DNA of 50,901 nucleotides from an uncultured Bacilli bacterium (GTDB lineage: Bacteria; Bacillota_I; Bacilli_A; RF39; UBA660), in NCBI GenBank assembly GCA_947628145.1, contig CANQYU010000003.1, positions 1-50,901 on the forward strand, written 5' to 3'. The notes beneath the pieces are model-generated. The model was not told the origin of the DNA and searched no databases. It saw nothing but the letters and a program-made list of their open reading frames with translations. Numbering within the stretch: position 1 is the first letter of the stretch; each line of letters begins with the position of its first letter. Below, piece by piece: positions 8,388 to 17,505 of this stretch. A program made the position numbers and the translations under genes.

Positions 8388-10367
8388 ATGGAAAATCAAG
8401 AAAATAACAAATTTTTAGGACAAGAGAAAATATCTAAATTACTTTTTAAATTCTCGATACCTTGTATTTTATCGTTACTTATTAGCTCCCTATATAACAT
8501 AGTGGACCAAATATTTATCGGACATAGTACGTTAGGTTATTTAGGAAATGCCGCGACCGGAGTGGTTTATCCCATTACTATCATTGCGGTTGCTTTTGCT
8601 TGGTGTTTTGGGGATGGAGCCGCGGCTTATTTATCTTTATGCCAAGGACGTGGTACATCTAAAAATGCCCATAAATCTATTGGCAATAGTATATTAGTAA
8701 CATTTGTTACTAGTATTATCTTCCTTATTTTAGGCTTTATTTTTAAAGAGCAATTATTATATCTTTTTGGGGCTAGTAATAAAAGTATTGCTCTTGCTCG
8801 CGATTATTATACTATTATTCTCGCCGCTATTCCTATTTATATGCTTGGTAATAGTATGAATGCCGTAATTAGGGCTGATGGTGCTCCTAAGTTTTCCATG
8901 GCTACCACTGCGACTGGTGCTATTATTAATATCATTTTAGACCCTATCTTTATTTTTGGTTTTAATTGTGGAATTAAAGGTGCCGCATACGCTACAATCA
9001 TTGGTCAAATTGCCACCTTAATTCTTTCCATTATTTATTATCTTAAACCTAAAACTTTTAAATTAAGTTTAGATAGCTTTAAAATGGATTTTAATATTTT
9101 TAAAAATGTTCTTAAATTAGGAGTATCTACTTTTATTACGCAAATGAGTATAGTTATTATTTCTTTAGTTTGTAATATCATGCTTGCTAAATATGGGGCT
9201 AAAAGTAAATATGGGGCTGATATTCCTATTGCTGTTATTGGTATTACCATGAAAGTATTTTCTATTGTTATTAATATTATTGTTGGAATTATTTTAGGCG
9301 CCCAACCTATATTAGGCTATAATTATGGTGCCAAAAATATGGCCCGGGTAAAAGAAACCTTTAAAAAAGTTTGCATTATATCAACTATTGTTGGTTTAAT
9401 ATCTACTGTTATTTTTGAACTTAGTCCGCGTTTAATTATTAGTATTTTCGGTTCTAATGAAGCTTTATATTTAGAATTTGCCGAATTAACTTTCCGTTTA
9501 TTTTTAATGCTAGTTACTTTAACTTGTTTAATAAAAATGAGTTCAATTTTTTTCCAAGCCGTGGGTGAACCTCTTAAATCAATTATTGTTTCTTTAGCTC
9601 GGGACATTATATTTTTTGTTCCCTTAGTTATAATTCTTCCCCGATATATGGGGATTAAAGGGGCTTTAATTGCCGCGCCCATTGCTGACTTATTAGGTAT
9701 AGCTATTACTGTTATTTTAGTCATTAAATTCTTTAAAAATTTAAACTATGTATCTGAAGAAACCCCATCTCCAGCTTATTTACAAAAGTCTCATCCGGGT
9801 GTAATTATTACCATTGCTCGAACTCATGGCTCTCAAGGTAAAGCTATTGGGGAACTTGTTGCTAAAAAGTTAAATATTCCTTATTATTATAAAGAAATGA
9901 CTGCTTTAGCCGCGGAAGAAAGTGGCCTCGCCGAAGAATTTATTTCTAATATTGAAGAAACTAAAAAAACTTTATATGATTTATATCTTACGACATCCCC
10001 CACTAAGTATGCTATTAAAGCTCAAGAAAAAGTTATTAAATTAATTGCCAAACAAGGTTCTTGTGTTATTGTTGGTCGGGCCGCCGATTATGTTTTAAAA
10101 AATAATCCTAACTTAGTTAAAGTATTTATTTATGCTCCTTTGGAATATCGTATTAAAAATGTTATGAATATGTATCATACTTCTCATAACCAAGCTGCAA
10201 AAGATATTATTAAATCTGATAAAAATCGTGCTAGTTATTATCAAGTTATATCAGGTCAAACTTGGGGTGAAATAAAAAATTATGATTTATGTATCTCTTC
10301 AAGTATTGGAAAAGAAGAAACTGCGACGATAATTTGTGAATATATTAAAAATATGACTAAGAAATAA
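8388..10367 (+). CDS. MATE transporter fused to cytidylate-kinase-like domain
   Basis: A 659-residue fusion. Residues about 10-450 form a complete MATE-family exporter (12 membrane helices; PCILSLLISSLYNIVDQIFIG at the start, conserved N/D-rich helix 7), which would use a Na+ or H+ gradient to export cationic compounds. After a short linker, residues about 470-655 match the cytidylate-kinase-like family (Cytidylate_kin2): ITIARTHGSQGKAIGELVAKKL gives a P-loop-like GSQGKAIG, followed by YKEMTALAAEESG and GRAADYVL. The domain should lie in the cytoplasm. Each half is near the full length of its family, so this is a real fusion and not a frameshift artefact. Whether the kinase-like half is active on a nucleotide or only senses one is unknown. 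RBS GGAGG. Confidence 0.9.
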   Translation: MENQENNKFLGQEKISKLLFKFSIPCILSLLISSLYNIVDQIFIGHSTLGYLGNAATGVVYPITIIAVAFAWCFGDGAAAYLSLCQGRGTSKNAHKSIGNSILVTFVTSIIFLILGFIFKEQLLYLFGASNKSIALARDYYTIILAAIPIYMLGNSMNAVIRADGAPKFSMATTATGAIINIILDPIFIFGFNCGIKGAAYATIIGQIATLILSIIYYLKPKTFKLSLDSFKMDFNIFKNVLKLGVSTFITQMSIVIISLVCNIMLAKYGAKSKYGADIPIAVIGITMKVFSIVINIIVGIILGAQPILGYNYGAKNMARVKETFKKVCIISTIVGLISTVIFELSPRLIISIFGSNEALYLEFAELTFRLFLMLVTLTCLIKMSSIFFQAVGEPLKSIIVSLARDIIFFVPLVIILPRYMGIKGALIAAPIADLLGIAITVILVIKFFKNLNYVSEETPSPAYLQKSHPGVIITIARTHGSQGKAIGELVAKKLNIPYYYKEMTALAAEESGLAEEFISNIEETKKTLYDLYLTTSPTKYAIKAQEKVIKLIAKQGSCVIVGRAADYVLKNNPNLVKVFIYAPLEYRIKNVMNMYHTSHNQAAKDIIKSDKNRASYYQVISGQTWGEIKNYDLCISSSIGKEETATIICEYIKNMTKK

Positions 10368-10404
10368 TAATTCATGATATAATAATAATGAATGGAGAAA
10401 TCAT

Positions 10405-10968
10405 ATGAAAAAAAATATTAAAATAACTGAAGCTATATTTCCAATGCCGGTCTTATTAATTGCTACTTATAATTCGGATGGAACAGTTAATGTTATGAAT
10501 GCTGCCTGGGGAACTATGCTCGAAAGAAATCAAGTATTATTAAATTTAAGTGAAACTCATAAAACGGTTGAAAACATTAAAGAAAGGAAAGCTTTTACTA
10601 TTAGTATAGCTGATGCTAAACATGTAAAAGAAGCTGATTACTTTGGTGTTGTCTCAGGCCATAATACTCCCGATAAATTTGCGAAAAGTGGACTTACGGC
10701 GACGGCTTCTTCTTATGTTGATGCACCAATTATTAATGAACTGCCTATATGTCTTGAATGTGAATACCTTGCTAGTCAAACTGGAGAATACGGCTATGGT
10801 GTAATAGGTAAAGTTGTTAATACTCAAGTTGAAGAAAGTATTATGACTAATGCTAATGTAGATATATCTAAATTAGAAGCTCTAGCTTTTGACCCTTATA
10901 CTCATGGTTATTATAAAGTTACCGAAAGAGTAGGTACTGCTTTTAAAGATGGCTTCGACCTAAAATAG
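10405..10968 (+). CDS. Flavin reductase family protein (flavoredoxin-like)
   Basis: A 187-residue protein of the flavin reductase-like, FMN-binding split-barrel family. Typical features are the N-terminal PMPVLLIATYNSDGTVNVMNAAWG segment pattern, the VLLNLSETHKTVENI helix and the FTISIADAKHVKEADYFGVVSG region used for FMN binding. Such proteins bind FMN and take part in NAD(P)H-dependent electron transfer; the physiological partner is unknown. Length is normal. It starts 37 bp after the MATE-kinase gene but has its own -10 box (TATAAT near 10378) and a GGAG RBS, so it is probably transcribed both with and without it. Confidence 0.87.
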   Translation: MKKNIKITEAIFPMPVLLIATYNSDGTVNVMNAAWGTMLERNQVLLNLSETHKTVENIKERKAFTISIADAKHVKEADYFGVVSGHNTPDKFAKSGLTATASSYVDAPIINELPICLECEYLASQTGEYGYGVIGKVVNTQVEESIMTNANVDISKLEALAFDPYTHGYYKVTERVGTAFKDGFDLK

Positions 10969-10990
10969 ACTTAAAATTTAAGTCTTTTTT
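10967..10990 (+). terminator. Rho-independent terminator
   Basis: AGACTTAAA / TTTAAGTCT stem that begins in the stop codon of the flavin reductase gene, followed by a T-run. Confidence 0.85.
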
Positions 10991-11094
10991 TTAAGCTAAA
11001 AATCGTATTTAAATTATAATTTAACTTAAATTTTTTTATTTACTTTTAAACCTATCTAAGTTATAATAATATTTCCAAAAAGGGAGGCTTTAAA

Positions 11095-11502
11095 ATGCTT
11101 AATGAATATCCAACTTTAGATTATGAACCATTATTTTCCGCGTATGATTTTATGTGTTTATTTTGTGCGATTTATGCTAATGAAAAAATTTATTTTTTTA
11201 ATTATGAAGATTTAATTAATTATATTAAAACTTGTAAAATAAATAATTTATTTCCTAATTTATTAAATAATATTAATGAAGAAAACCTTTCTTCCTCTAT
11301 TGAAGAAGCCATTCAAAAATTACGCATTGCTCGTCTTTTATATACCATCGCCCCGGAAAAAAATCATATAATTTATCTTTTTCCTAATACTACGAGCTTT
11401 AATCTTATATCTAAAAGAGAAGCTTATTTAAATGAAATGTTAAAATTTATCAGTATGTATCATTGTTATTTATCAACTAAAGAAGAACAAACTAGAATTT
11501 AA
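11095..11502 (+). CDS. Hypothetical protein
   Basis: A 135-residue soluble protein that I do not recognise. It is mostly helical, with a Phe/Tyr/Cys-rich first third (YDFMCLFCAIYANEKIYFF) and a more basic middle. The general outline (helical, about 135 residues, regular Tyr and Leu) recalls small phage or toxin-antitoxin associated proteins, but no motif supports a function. It has a strong RBS (GGGAGG), its own -10 box (TATAAT near 11061) and its own terminator, so it is a single-gene unit. Confidence 0.6.
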   Translation: MLNEYPTLDYEPLFSAYDFMCLFCAIYANEKIYFFNYEDLINYIKTCKINNLFPNLLNNINEENLSSSIEEAIQKLRIARLLYTIAPEKNHIIYLFPNTTSFNLISKREAYLNEMLKFISMYHCYLSTKEEQTRI

Positions 11503-11525
11503 GCAACTAATTTTGCTTTTTTTCT
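11501..11525 (+). terminator. Rho-independent terminator
   Basis: AAGCAA / TTGCTT stem right at the stop codon, followed by a T-run. Confidence 0.7.
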
Positions 11526-11587
11526 TTTAAAATTATTTTCTAATTTTTCTTAAAGTGTTATACTTATATAAGATTAGGAGAATAATT

Positions 11588-12091
11588 ATGGAAAAAAAGA
11601 AAAAAGAAATTGTTAAAATGTTATTAAAAGAAGATTTAGAAGAAAAAGACGAAGAAGAAATAATGGATTTATTAATTAATCGGCCTATTGCTTTAGATGT
11701 TGATAAAGAAATAGATTCTAAAATGACTTTTGGAGATAAAGTTGCTGATAAACTTTCCGCTATCGCTGGTTCTTGGACTTTTATTATCGGATTTAGTTTA
11801 TTTCTTTTATTTTGGCTCGTTTTAAATGGGGTAGTTCTTATTAAAGCTCCCGACCCATATCCTTTTATTTTATTAAATCTTTTATTATCTTGCTTAGCCG
11901 CCTTACAAGCTCCCATTATAATGATGAGTCAAAATCGTCAATCTAAAAAAGATACTATTCGTAATAAAAATGATTATCAAACTGATTTAAAAAGTGAATT
12001 AATACTAGAACAATTATATGACCAATTAGAAAAAGTTTTAAAAAATCAAAAAGAAATCTTAACGTATATAAAAACTAAAAAAGATAAATAA
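11588..12091 (+). CDS. DUF1003 membrane protein
   Basis: A 167-residue inner-membrane protein. After an acidic N-terminus, residues about 55-125 carry the DUF1003 signature: GDKVADKLSAIAGSWTFII, a first membrane helix, a short outer loop with DPYPFILLN, and a second helix ending in QAPIIMMSQNRQ. The C-terminal 45 residues form a charged helix (ELILEQLYDQLEKVLKNQKE) of coiled-coil type. Function of the family is not established. The GTG at 11555 lies before the RBS (TAGGAG); ATG 11588 fits it and is chosen. Confidence 0.85.
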   Translation: MEKKKKEIVKMLLKEDLEEKDEEEIMDLLINRPIALDVDKEIDSKMTFGDKVADKLSAIAGSWTFIIGFSLFLLFWLVLNGVVLIKAPDPYPFILLNLLLSCLAALQAPIIMMSQNRQSKKDTIRNKNDYQTDLKSELILEQLYDQLEKVLKNQKEILTYIKTKKDK

Positions 12092-12104
12092 TATTTATTA
12101 ACCT

Positions 12105-12131
12105 AAAGTAAACATCAAGTTTACTTTTTTT
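12105..12131 (+). terminator. Rho-independent terminator
   Basis: AAAGTAAAC / GTTTACTTT 9-bp stem, 5-base loop, then T-run. Confidence 0.85.
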
Positions 12132-12158
12132 AAAATAAATTAAAAAAATTTCTATTTT

Positions 12159-12190
12159 GTAACTTAGTAGTAACTTACCTATAGTATAAT
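12159..12190 (+). promoter_or_regulatory. Promoter with direct-repeat operator
   Basis: GTAACTTA is present twice, at 12159-12166 and 12170-12177, exactly 11 bp apart, just before a TATAAT box at 12185-12190. The -35 position is poor and is covered by the repeats. Two direct repeats spaced by one helical turn over the -35 region is the usual binding pattern of OmpR/PhoB-type activators, and the only gene of that type in the window lies four genes downstream, at 15648. Confidence 0.65.
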
Positions 12191-12214
12191 TTATTAAGAA
12201 ATGGAGTGATTTTA

Positions 12215-12877
12215 ATGGAAATATTAAGAGTTGAAAACTTAACAAAAGTATATGGTAAAAACTCAAATAAAGTAGTTGCTTTAGATAATGTATCTTTTAG
12301 TGTGGAAAAAGGCGAATTTGTGGCTATTGTAGGCGCCAGCGGGAGTGGTAAGTCCACCCTTTTACATTTAATTGGAGGGGTAGATAGACCCACCTCTGGT
12401 AAAGTTTATATTGATGGTCAAGAAATTTTTACTTTTGATGATGATAAATTAGCTATATTTAGACGAAGACAAATTGGTTTAATTTATCAATTTTATAATT
12501 TAATTCCTATTTTAAATGTGGAAGAAAATATAACTTTACCTTTAGCTTTAGATAATCGAGAAATAAATAAAGATTCCTTAAATAATATGTTAAAATTATT
12601 AGGTTTAGAAAATCGTCGCACCCATCTTCCTAATGAATTATCCGGAGGACAACAACAAAGAACTAGTATAGGAAGAGCTCTAATAACTAATCCAGCTTTA
12701 ATTTTAGCTGACGAGCCTACTGGTAATTTAGATACTAAAGCTAGTGAAGAAATAGTTAATCTTTTAAAGAAATCCAATAAAGAATTAAAAGAAACGATAA
12801 TTATGATAACTCATAACTTAGAAATTGCTAAATACGCGGACCGCATTATCAAAATCGAAGATGGCCGAATTGTTTAA
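12215..12877 (+). CDS. ABC transporter ATP-binding protein (MacB/LolD type)
   Basis: A 220-residue ATPase subunit that powers the FtsX-type permease encoded 11 bp downstream. Seen in order: Walker A (GASGSGKST), Q-loop (YQFYNLIPILNVEENI), ABC signature (LSGGQQQR), Walker B (ALILADEPTGNLD) and the H-loop (MITHN). The LADEPTGNLD version of Walker B and the 220-residue length are typical of the MacB/LolD/BceA group, which works with mechanotransmission permeases and not with classical importers. ATG 12215 with GGAG at 12203-12206 is chosen; the GTG at 12206 overlaps the RBS. Confidence 0.93.
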   Translation: MEILRVENLTKVYGKNSNKVVALDNVSFSVEKGEFVAIVGASGSGKSTLLHLIGGVDRPTSGKVYIDGQEIFTFDDDKLAIFRRRQIGLIYQFYNLIPILNVEENITLPLALDNREINKDSLNNMLKLLGLENRRTHLPNELSGGQQQRTSIGRALITNPALILADEPTGNLDTKASEEIVNLLKKSNKELKETIIMITHNLEIAKYADRIIKIEDGRIV

Positions 12878-12888
12878 AGAGGTAAAAT

Positions 12889-15573
12889 ATGAACTTACTT
12901 AATAAATTAACTATTAAAAATCTTAAATTAAATAAAAAAAGAACTATTGTAACTATAATTGGAATAATGCTTTCGGTCGCTTTAATTACCGCGGTTACAT
13001 CTATTTATTCCAGTGGAATAAAGTCTTTAATTAATTTTGAAACTTTCGAAAAAGGAAATTTTCATGCCGCTTTTTATGATGTTCCTACGCCAGATTTAAA
13101 TATTTTTAAAAATAATCGCGAAATTGCCGAAATAAATATAACTCAAAATATTGGCTATGCTAAAATCAATTCTCAAAATGAAGATAAACCTTATGCTTAT
13201 ATAAAAGCTTTTACTAAGAATGCCTTACATAATTTATCGCTCAAACTAGTCGAGGGAAGATTACCTGAGAATCCTAACGAAATAGTTATTCCGACTCATT
13301 TAAAAACTAATGGTCGCTTAACTCTTAATGTTGGTGATAGTATTACCCTTAATATAGGGAAAAGAATGAGTTTAGTAAATCATGTTGAGTTAGACCAATC
13401 AAATCCTTTTCAATCTAATGATTATTTAGAAGAAGAATTAGAGCAAAATACTATATCAGAAGAAAATATAGAAAAAGCCGAAGATATAGTAAATCCAACT
13501 CCTAAAACCTATAAAATTGTTGGAATTATTGAACGTCCCGCGACTAATATTGAAATATATTCCGCCCCAGGTTATACTTTTATAACTTATTTAAATGAAA
13601 ATGATTTATCAAATAAAATAGATATTTATGCCCGGTATACTAAAAATGGCACTAAAAATGCTTATGAAATTACCGCGGGTATTTTAGGAGTAAATGAAAC
13701 TTTCTTTAAAAAAAATTATAAAGGCACGGGCACTTTAGAAGAAATAAAAAAATATCTTAATGAAGAAAAGCCCAAGCAAAAATATGAATATGCTCTTAAT
13801 AGTTATTTAATTGATTTAGAAACAAACCCTTTAAGCATGGACACTACGGGCGAACTAGCTATTGTCGTTTTAATAGTCATGGGTATAATTGTTTTTACCT
13901 CTGTATTTTGTATTAAAAATAGTTTTGATATCTCAATCACGGAAAAAATCAAACAATATGGTATGTTAAAAAGTATTGGTGCCACTAAAAAGCAAATCAA
14001 GAAAAATGTTTTTTATGAAGCCACAATTTTAGGTCTCATTGGCATACCTTTAGGCCTTATTTCTGGTTTATTTGCTTCTTATATTTTAATTATTGTTAGT
14101 AATTATTTTTTAAGAGATAGTCTTGCTATTGGGGTAAGTTTAGAATTTACTTTCTCAATTACGGCCATTATTATTGCTATTTTGCTTGGCATTGTAACTA
14201 TTTATTTATCGGCTTTAAAAAGTGCTAAACGAACATCTAAAATATCTCCTATAACATCAATTAGAAATAGTGCGAATATTAAAATAAATCCTAAAAAAAT
14301 TAAGTCTCCTAAATTTATCAAAAAAATATTTGGCATGGGTGGCGAAATATCTTATAAAAATTTAAAAAGAAATAAGAAAAAATATCGCACAACGGTCATT
14401 TCCATAGTTGTATCGGTCTTTGTCTTTATTGCTTTATCTAGTTTTATGAATATGGCTTTTGAAGCAGTTAATAATGAATTAAAAATTGCTGAATATAATG
14501 TATCTTTATATTCTCATAATCTTACTAAAGAAAGTTATAATAAATATCTTGCTTCCACTAAATTAAATAATATCGAAAATTATACTGTCTTAAGAGAAAT
14601 CGGTTTTAATTATCAAAATAGGGAACTAAACCCCGAATATATTGATTTTCTCCATTTAAAAATAAATGACAATGCTTCGGAATATATTAATATTTATGCT
14701 TTAGGAGAAACCCAATATCAAAAATATCTTAAAACTTTAAATTTAAAATATGAAGAATTTAAAGATAAAGGAATTTTAATGGATTATATGAAAGTTGGTT
14801 ATCAAAAATCTGATAATACTCAAAATAAAAAATCTAAAATGGTTTATAAAACTTTAAGATATACTAATTTTAAACCTGGCACTATTTTAACAGGCACTTT
14901 AGAAAATGGTCAAAATAAACAAATTGAAATCGGTTTTATTACCAATGAAAAACCCTTTGGTTTAAAAAATTATCAAAATACCTACCTAGTTGTAAGTGAA
15001 GAATTATTTAATCAAATATTTAATAATAATTATCAAGACTTAACTATATTTTATAAATCTAATAATGCAAATGTTTTACAAGATGACCTTGACGAATTAT
15101 TAAAAGGGGAAAATTATAGTATCAATAACATAGAAGAAAATGCTCAAGTTATGAATAATTTATATACTTTAATAGGAATATTCTTATATGGTTTTATAAT
15201 TGTTATTTCTTTAATTGGTATTACTAATATCTTTAATACTATTACTACTAATATGGAATTAAGACGTCAAGAATTTGCCATGTTAAAATCTATTGGTATG
15301 ACCTCTAAAGAATTTAGTCACATGATTAAATTAGAAACTTTCTTTATGGGTATTAAATCTCTGATTTTTGGAATACCAATTGGCTTATTCTTATCCTATT
15401 TAATTTATCACTTTTTAGCCGAACCATCGGGAATCCCTTATAAATTCCCAATTATTGCTATAATTATTGCTGTTGGGGTAGTATTTATTCTTATTTCTTT
15501 AATAATGAAATATTCTATGAATAAAATAAATAAACAAAATACTATTGAAACCATTCGTAATGAAAATATTTAA
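12889..15573 (+). CDS. FtsX-like ABC transporter permease
   Basis: An 894-residue permease, partner of the upstream ATPase. It has two halves of the same plan: a membrane helix at about 18-40, a large outer domain, and three helices near 323-345, 375-400 and 420-445 (first FtsX domain); then a helix near 503-522, a second outer domain (about 525-745) and three helices near 762-785, 815-840 and 852-875 (second FtsX domain). KSIGATKKQI and KSIGMTSKEF mark the same conserved cytoplasmic loop in each half. Such permeases move or extract lipids or peptides from the membrane or act as peptide-antibiotic resistance and sensing devices. The linked two-component system favours the latter. Confidence 0.9.
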   Translation: MNLLNKLTIKNLKLNKKRTIVTIIGIMLSVALITAVTSIYSSGIKSLINFETFEKGNFHAAFYDVPTPDLNIFKNNREIAEINITQNIGYAKINSQNEDKPYAYIKAFTKNALHNLSLKLVEGRLPENPNEIVIPTHLKTNGRLTLNVGDSITLNIGKRMSLVNHVELDQSNPFQSNDYLEEELEQNTISEENIEKAEDIVNPTPKTYKIVGIIERPATNIEIYSAPGYTFITYLNENDLSNKIDIYARYTKNGTKNAYEITAGILGVNETFFKKNYKGTGTLEEIKKYLNEEKPKQKYEYALNSYLIDLETNPLSMDTTGELAIVVLIVMGIIVFTSVFCIKNSFDISITEKIKQYGMLKSIGATKKQIKKNVFYEATILGLIGIPLGLISGLFASYILIIVSNYFLRDSLAIGVSLEFTFSITAIIIAILLGIVTIYLSALKSAKRTSKISPITSIRNSANIKINPKKIKSPKFIKKIFGMGGEISYKNLKRNKKKYRTTVISIVVSVFVFIALSSFMNMAFEAVNNELKIAEYNVSLYSHNLTKESYNKYLASTKLNNIENYTVLREIGFNYQNRELNPEYIDFLHLKINDNASEYINIYALGETQYQKYLKTLNLKYEEFKDKGILMDYMKVGYQKSDNTQNKKSKMVYKTLRYTNFKPGTILTGTLENGQNKQIEIGFITNEKPFGLKNYQNTYLVVSEELFNQIFNNNYQDLTIFYKSNNANVLQDDLDELLKGENYSINNIEENAQVMNNLYTLIGIFLYGFIIVISLIGITNIFNTITTNMELRRQEFAMLKSIGMTSKEFSHMIKLETFFMGIKSLIFGIPIGLFLSYLIYHFLAEPSGIPYKFPIIAIIIAVGVVFILISLIMKYSMNKINKQNTIETIRNENI

Positions 15574-15597
15574 AAAGCAATTATTTGCTTTTTTTTA
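15572..15597 (+). terminator. Rho-independent terminator
   Basis: AAAAAGCAA / TTGCTTTTT stem with a 4-base loop and a long T-run. It separates the ABC genes from the two-component genes, which have their own TATAAT box near 15620. Confidence 0.85.
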
Positions 15598-15647
15598 TCT
15601 TAAGTTTTCTAAATTTAATGTTATAATAAACAAGAAAGGAATAGACT

Positions 15648-16304
15648 ATGAATATACTTTTAATTGAAGATAATCCCTCGATTATAAAAGGCATAACTTA
15701 TGCTTTAGAAAAAAATAATTATAATTTAACATCCAAAACTACAATTAAAGATACAAAAGAATATTTAAATACTAAGCCATCCTTAGCTTTAATTATTTTA
15801 GATATTACTTTACCTGATGGAAATGGCTATAATTTATTTGAAAGTATTATTAAACCTTTAAATATTCCCACTATATTTTTAACGGCTAATGATGAAGAAG
15901 ACATAATTGTTGCTTCTTTAAACGCGGGTGCTGAAGATTATTTAACTAAACCATTTAGCATTAAAGAATTATTAGCTCGCATAAATAAAATAATTTTAAG
16001 AACTAAAAAAACTAATATTATTTCTATTAAAAATATTACTTTTTCATTAGATAAATTAATTTTAACTAAAAATAATAAACCTATTGAATTAACTCCTTTA
16101 GAATTAAAAATTTTAAATTTACTATTTTTAAACTTAAATAAAGTTGTCACGCGTACTACCTTATTAGATAAAATTTGGGAATGGACCGGTAATTATGTAG
16201 ATACTCACACCATAACTGTTTATTTAAATAGAATAAGAGAAAAAATTGGCACTAATATTATCACTACAATTAAAGGCTTAGGATATTGTATAGATGCAGA
16301 ATGA
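15648..16304 (+). CDS. OmpR-family response regulator
   Basis: A 218-residue transcription factor activated by the kinase encoded next to it. Residues 1-115 are a receiver domain with acidic pocket ED (9-10), phospho-acceptor Asp in IILDITLPDG, Thr in IFLTAND and Lys in YLTKPF. Residues about 125-218 are a winged helix of Trans_reg_C type (LTPLELKILNLLF, VVTRTTLLDKIWE, VDTHTITVYLNRIREKI). The likely target is the ABC operon just upstream, whose promoter has a fitting two-repeat site. The stop codon (TGA) overlaps the start of the kinase gene by 11 bp, so the two are translated together. Confidence 0.93.
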   Translation: MNILLIEDNPSIIKGITYALEKNNYNLTSKTTIKDTKEYLNTKPSLALIILDITLPDGNGYNLFESIIKPLNIPTIFLTANDEEDIIVASLNAGAEDYLTKPFSIKELLARINKIILRTKKTNIISIKNITFSLDKLILTKNNKPIELTPLELKILNLLFLNLNKVVTRTTLLDKIWEWTGNYVDTHTITVYLNRIREKIGTNIITTIKGLGYCIDAE

Positions 16305-17505
16305 ACTTAAATTAAAAAAATTTTTTCTTTTTTCTCTTATTATCTCTGCTATATTTCTTTTAGTATTTATATTTTTAAATATTTATGAGTATCAAACTAT
16401 AACTAAAAATTATAATTATCAAATAGCTGCTTTAATTACTAATCTTAAAAATCATGAACCGCAACTTTCTGAAACGGAAATCATTAAAATCTTAAATTCT
16501 AACTCTAAAGCTAACTTAGAATTATTTAATAAATATGGTATATTTTTAACTAAAGCCTCTACTGTACTTGCTAACAAAAAATTATCAACTACTTATTTAT
16601 TCTTAAATATTACTTTCTTTCTTATTTTAATTATTATTTTTATAACTATGCTTATTCTTTATAGTAAGAAAACTAGTAAAGAAATAAAAGATTTAACTAA
16701 ATATTTAGAAGAAATAAATAAAAAGAACTATGATTTAAAAATAGCGCTTAATACTGAAGACGAATTATCAATTTTAAAAAATGAAATATATAAAACTACT
16801 ATTATGTTAAAAGAAATAGCCGAAATTAACCAAAATGAAAAACTTAATTTAAAAAAATCTTTAGAAGATATTTCCCATCAATTAAAAACTCCTTTAACTA
16901 GTATTTTAATTATGTTAGATAATATCCTCGATGAAGAAAATATGCCCAATCAAACTAAAAATGAATTTTTAAGAGATATTAAAAGTCAAATTTTAAATAT
17001 TAATTTCCTAGTCGAGGCTCTTTTAAAATTAGCTAAATTTGATGCTAATACTATTGAATTTACTAAAGAAAAAACGTCTTTGCAAACTCTAGTTAATGCG
17101 GCACTTAAAAATGTTTCGAGTTTAAGTGATTTAAAAAATATAACTATTAAAATTTCTGGTCAAGAAGAAGCTTTTTTAAATTGTGATTTACCATGGCAAA
17201 TCGAAGCTTTAACTAATATTTTAAAAAATAGTTTAGACCATTCTAAACCTAATTCTATTTTAGAAATTAATTATGCCCAAAATAATATTTATGCTTTTAT
17301 TACTATTAAAGATTATGGGGAGGGGATTTCTAAAAAAGATATTAATCACATTTTTGAAAGATTTTATAAAGGCAGTAATGCTAATCCCGATAGTGTAGGC
17401 ATAGGTCTTGCTTTAGCTAAAACTATTATTGAAAAAAATAATGGTACTATTTCTGTCATCTCAAGTCCTAAAGGAACTACCTTTACTATTAAATATTATC
17501 ATTAA
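16294..17505 (+). CDS. Sensor histidine kinase
   Basis: A 403-residue membrane kinase. Two membrane helices (about 12-28 and 99-122) enclose an outer loop of about 70 residues; a linker of HAMP type follows, then the dimerisation/phospho-acceptor helix with His in DISHQLKTPLTSI (about 191-203) and the ATP-binding domain with N box (LTNILKNSLDHS), G1 (DYGEGIS), F box (FERFYKG) and G2 (GIGLALAKTI). It should phosphorylate the regulator encoded by the overlapping upstream gene. The loop is much larger than in BceS-type intramembrane sensors. Its stop overlaps by a few bases that of the convergent Ca2+ ATPase gene, with no terminator between. Confidence 0.92.
   Translation: MQNELKLKKFFLFSLIISAIFLLVFIFLNIYEYQTITKNYNYQIAALITNLKNHEPQLSETEIIKILNSNSKANLELFNKYGIFLTKASTVLANKKLSTTYLFLNITFFLILIIIFITMLILYSKKTSKEIKDLTKYLEEINKKNYDLKIALNTEDELSILKNEIYKTTIMLKEIAEINQNEKLNLKKSLEDISHQLKTPLTSILIMLDNILDEENMPNQTKNEFLRDIKSQILNINFLVEALLKLAKFDANTIEFTKEKTSLQTLVNAALKNVSSLSDLKNITIKISGQEEAFLNCDLPWQIEALTNILKNSLDHSKPNSILEINYAQNNIYAFITIKDYGEGISKKDINHIFERFYKGSNANPDSVGIGLALAKTIIEKNNGTISVISSPKGTTFTIKYYH

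Noticed and set aside
9323..9724. 133-residue minus-strand frame inside the MATE-kinase gene
   Set aside because: Basic low-complexity product, no RBS, opposite to a well-supported gene.
11533..11916. 127-residue minus-strand frame opposite the DUF1003 gene
   Set aside because: Opposite strand has a known domain, RBS and terminator; this frame has none.
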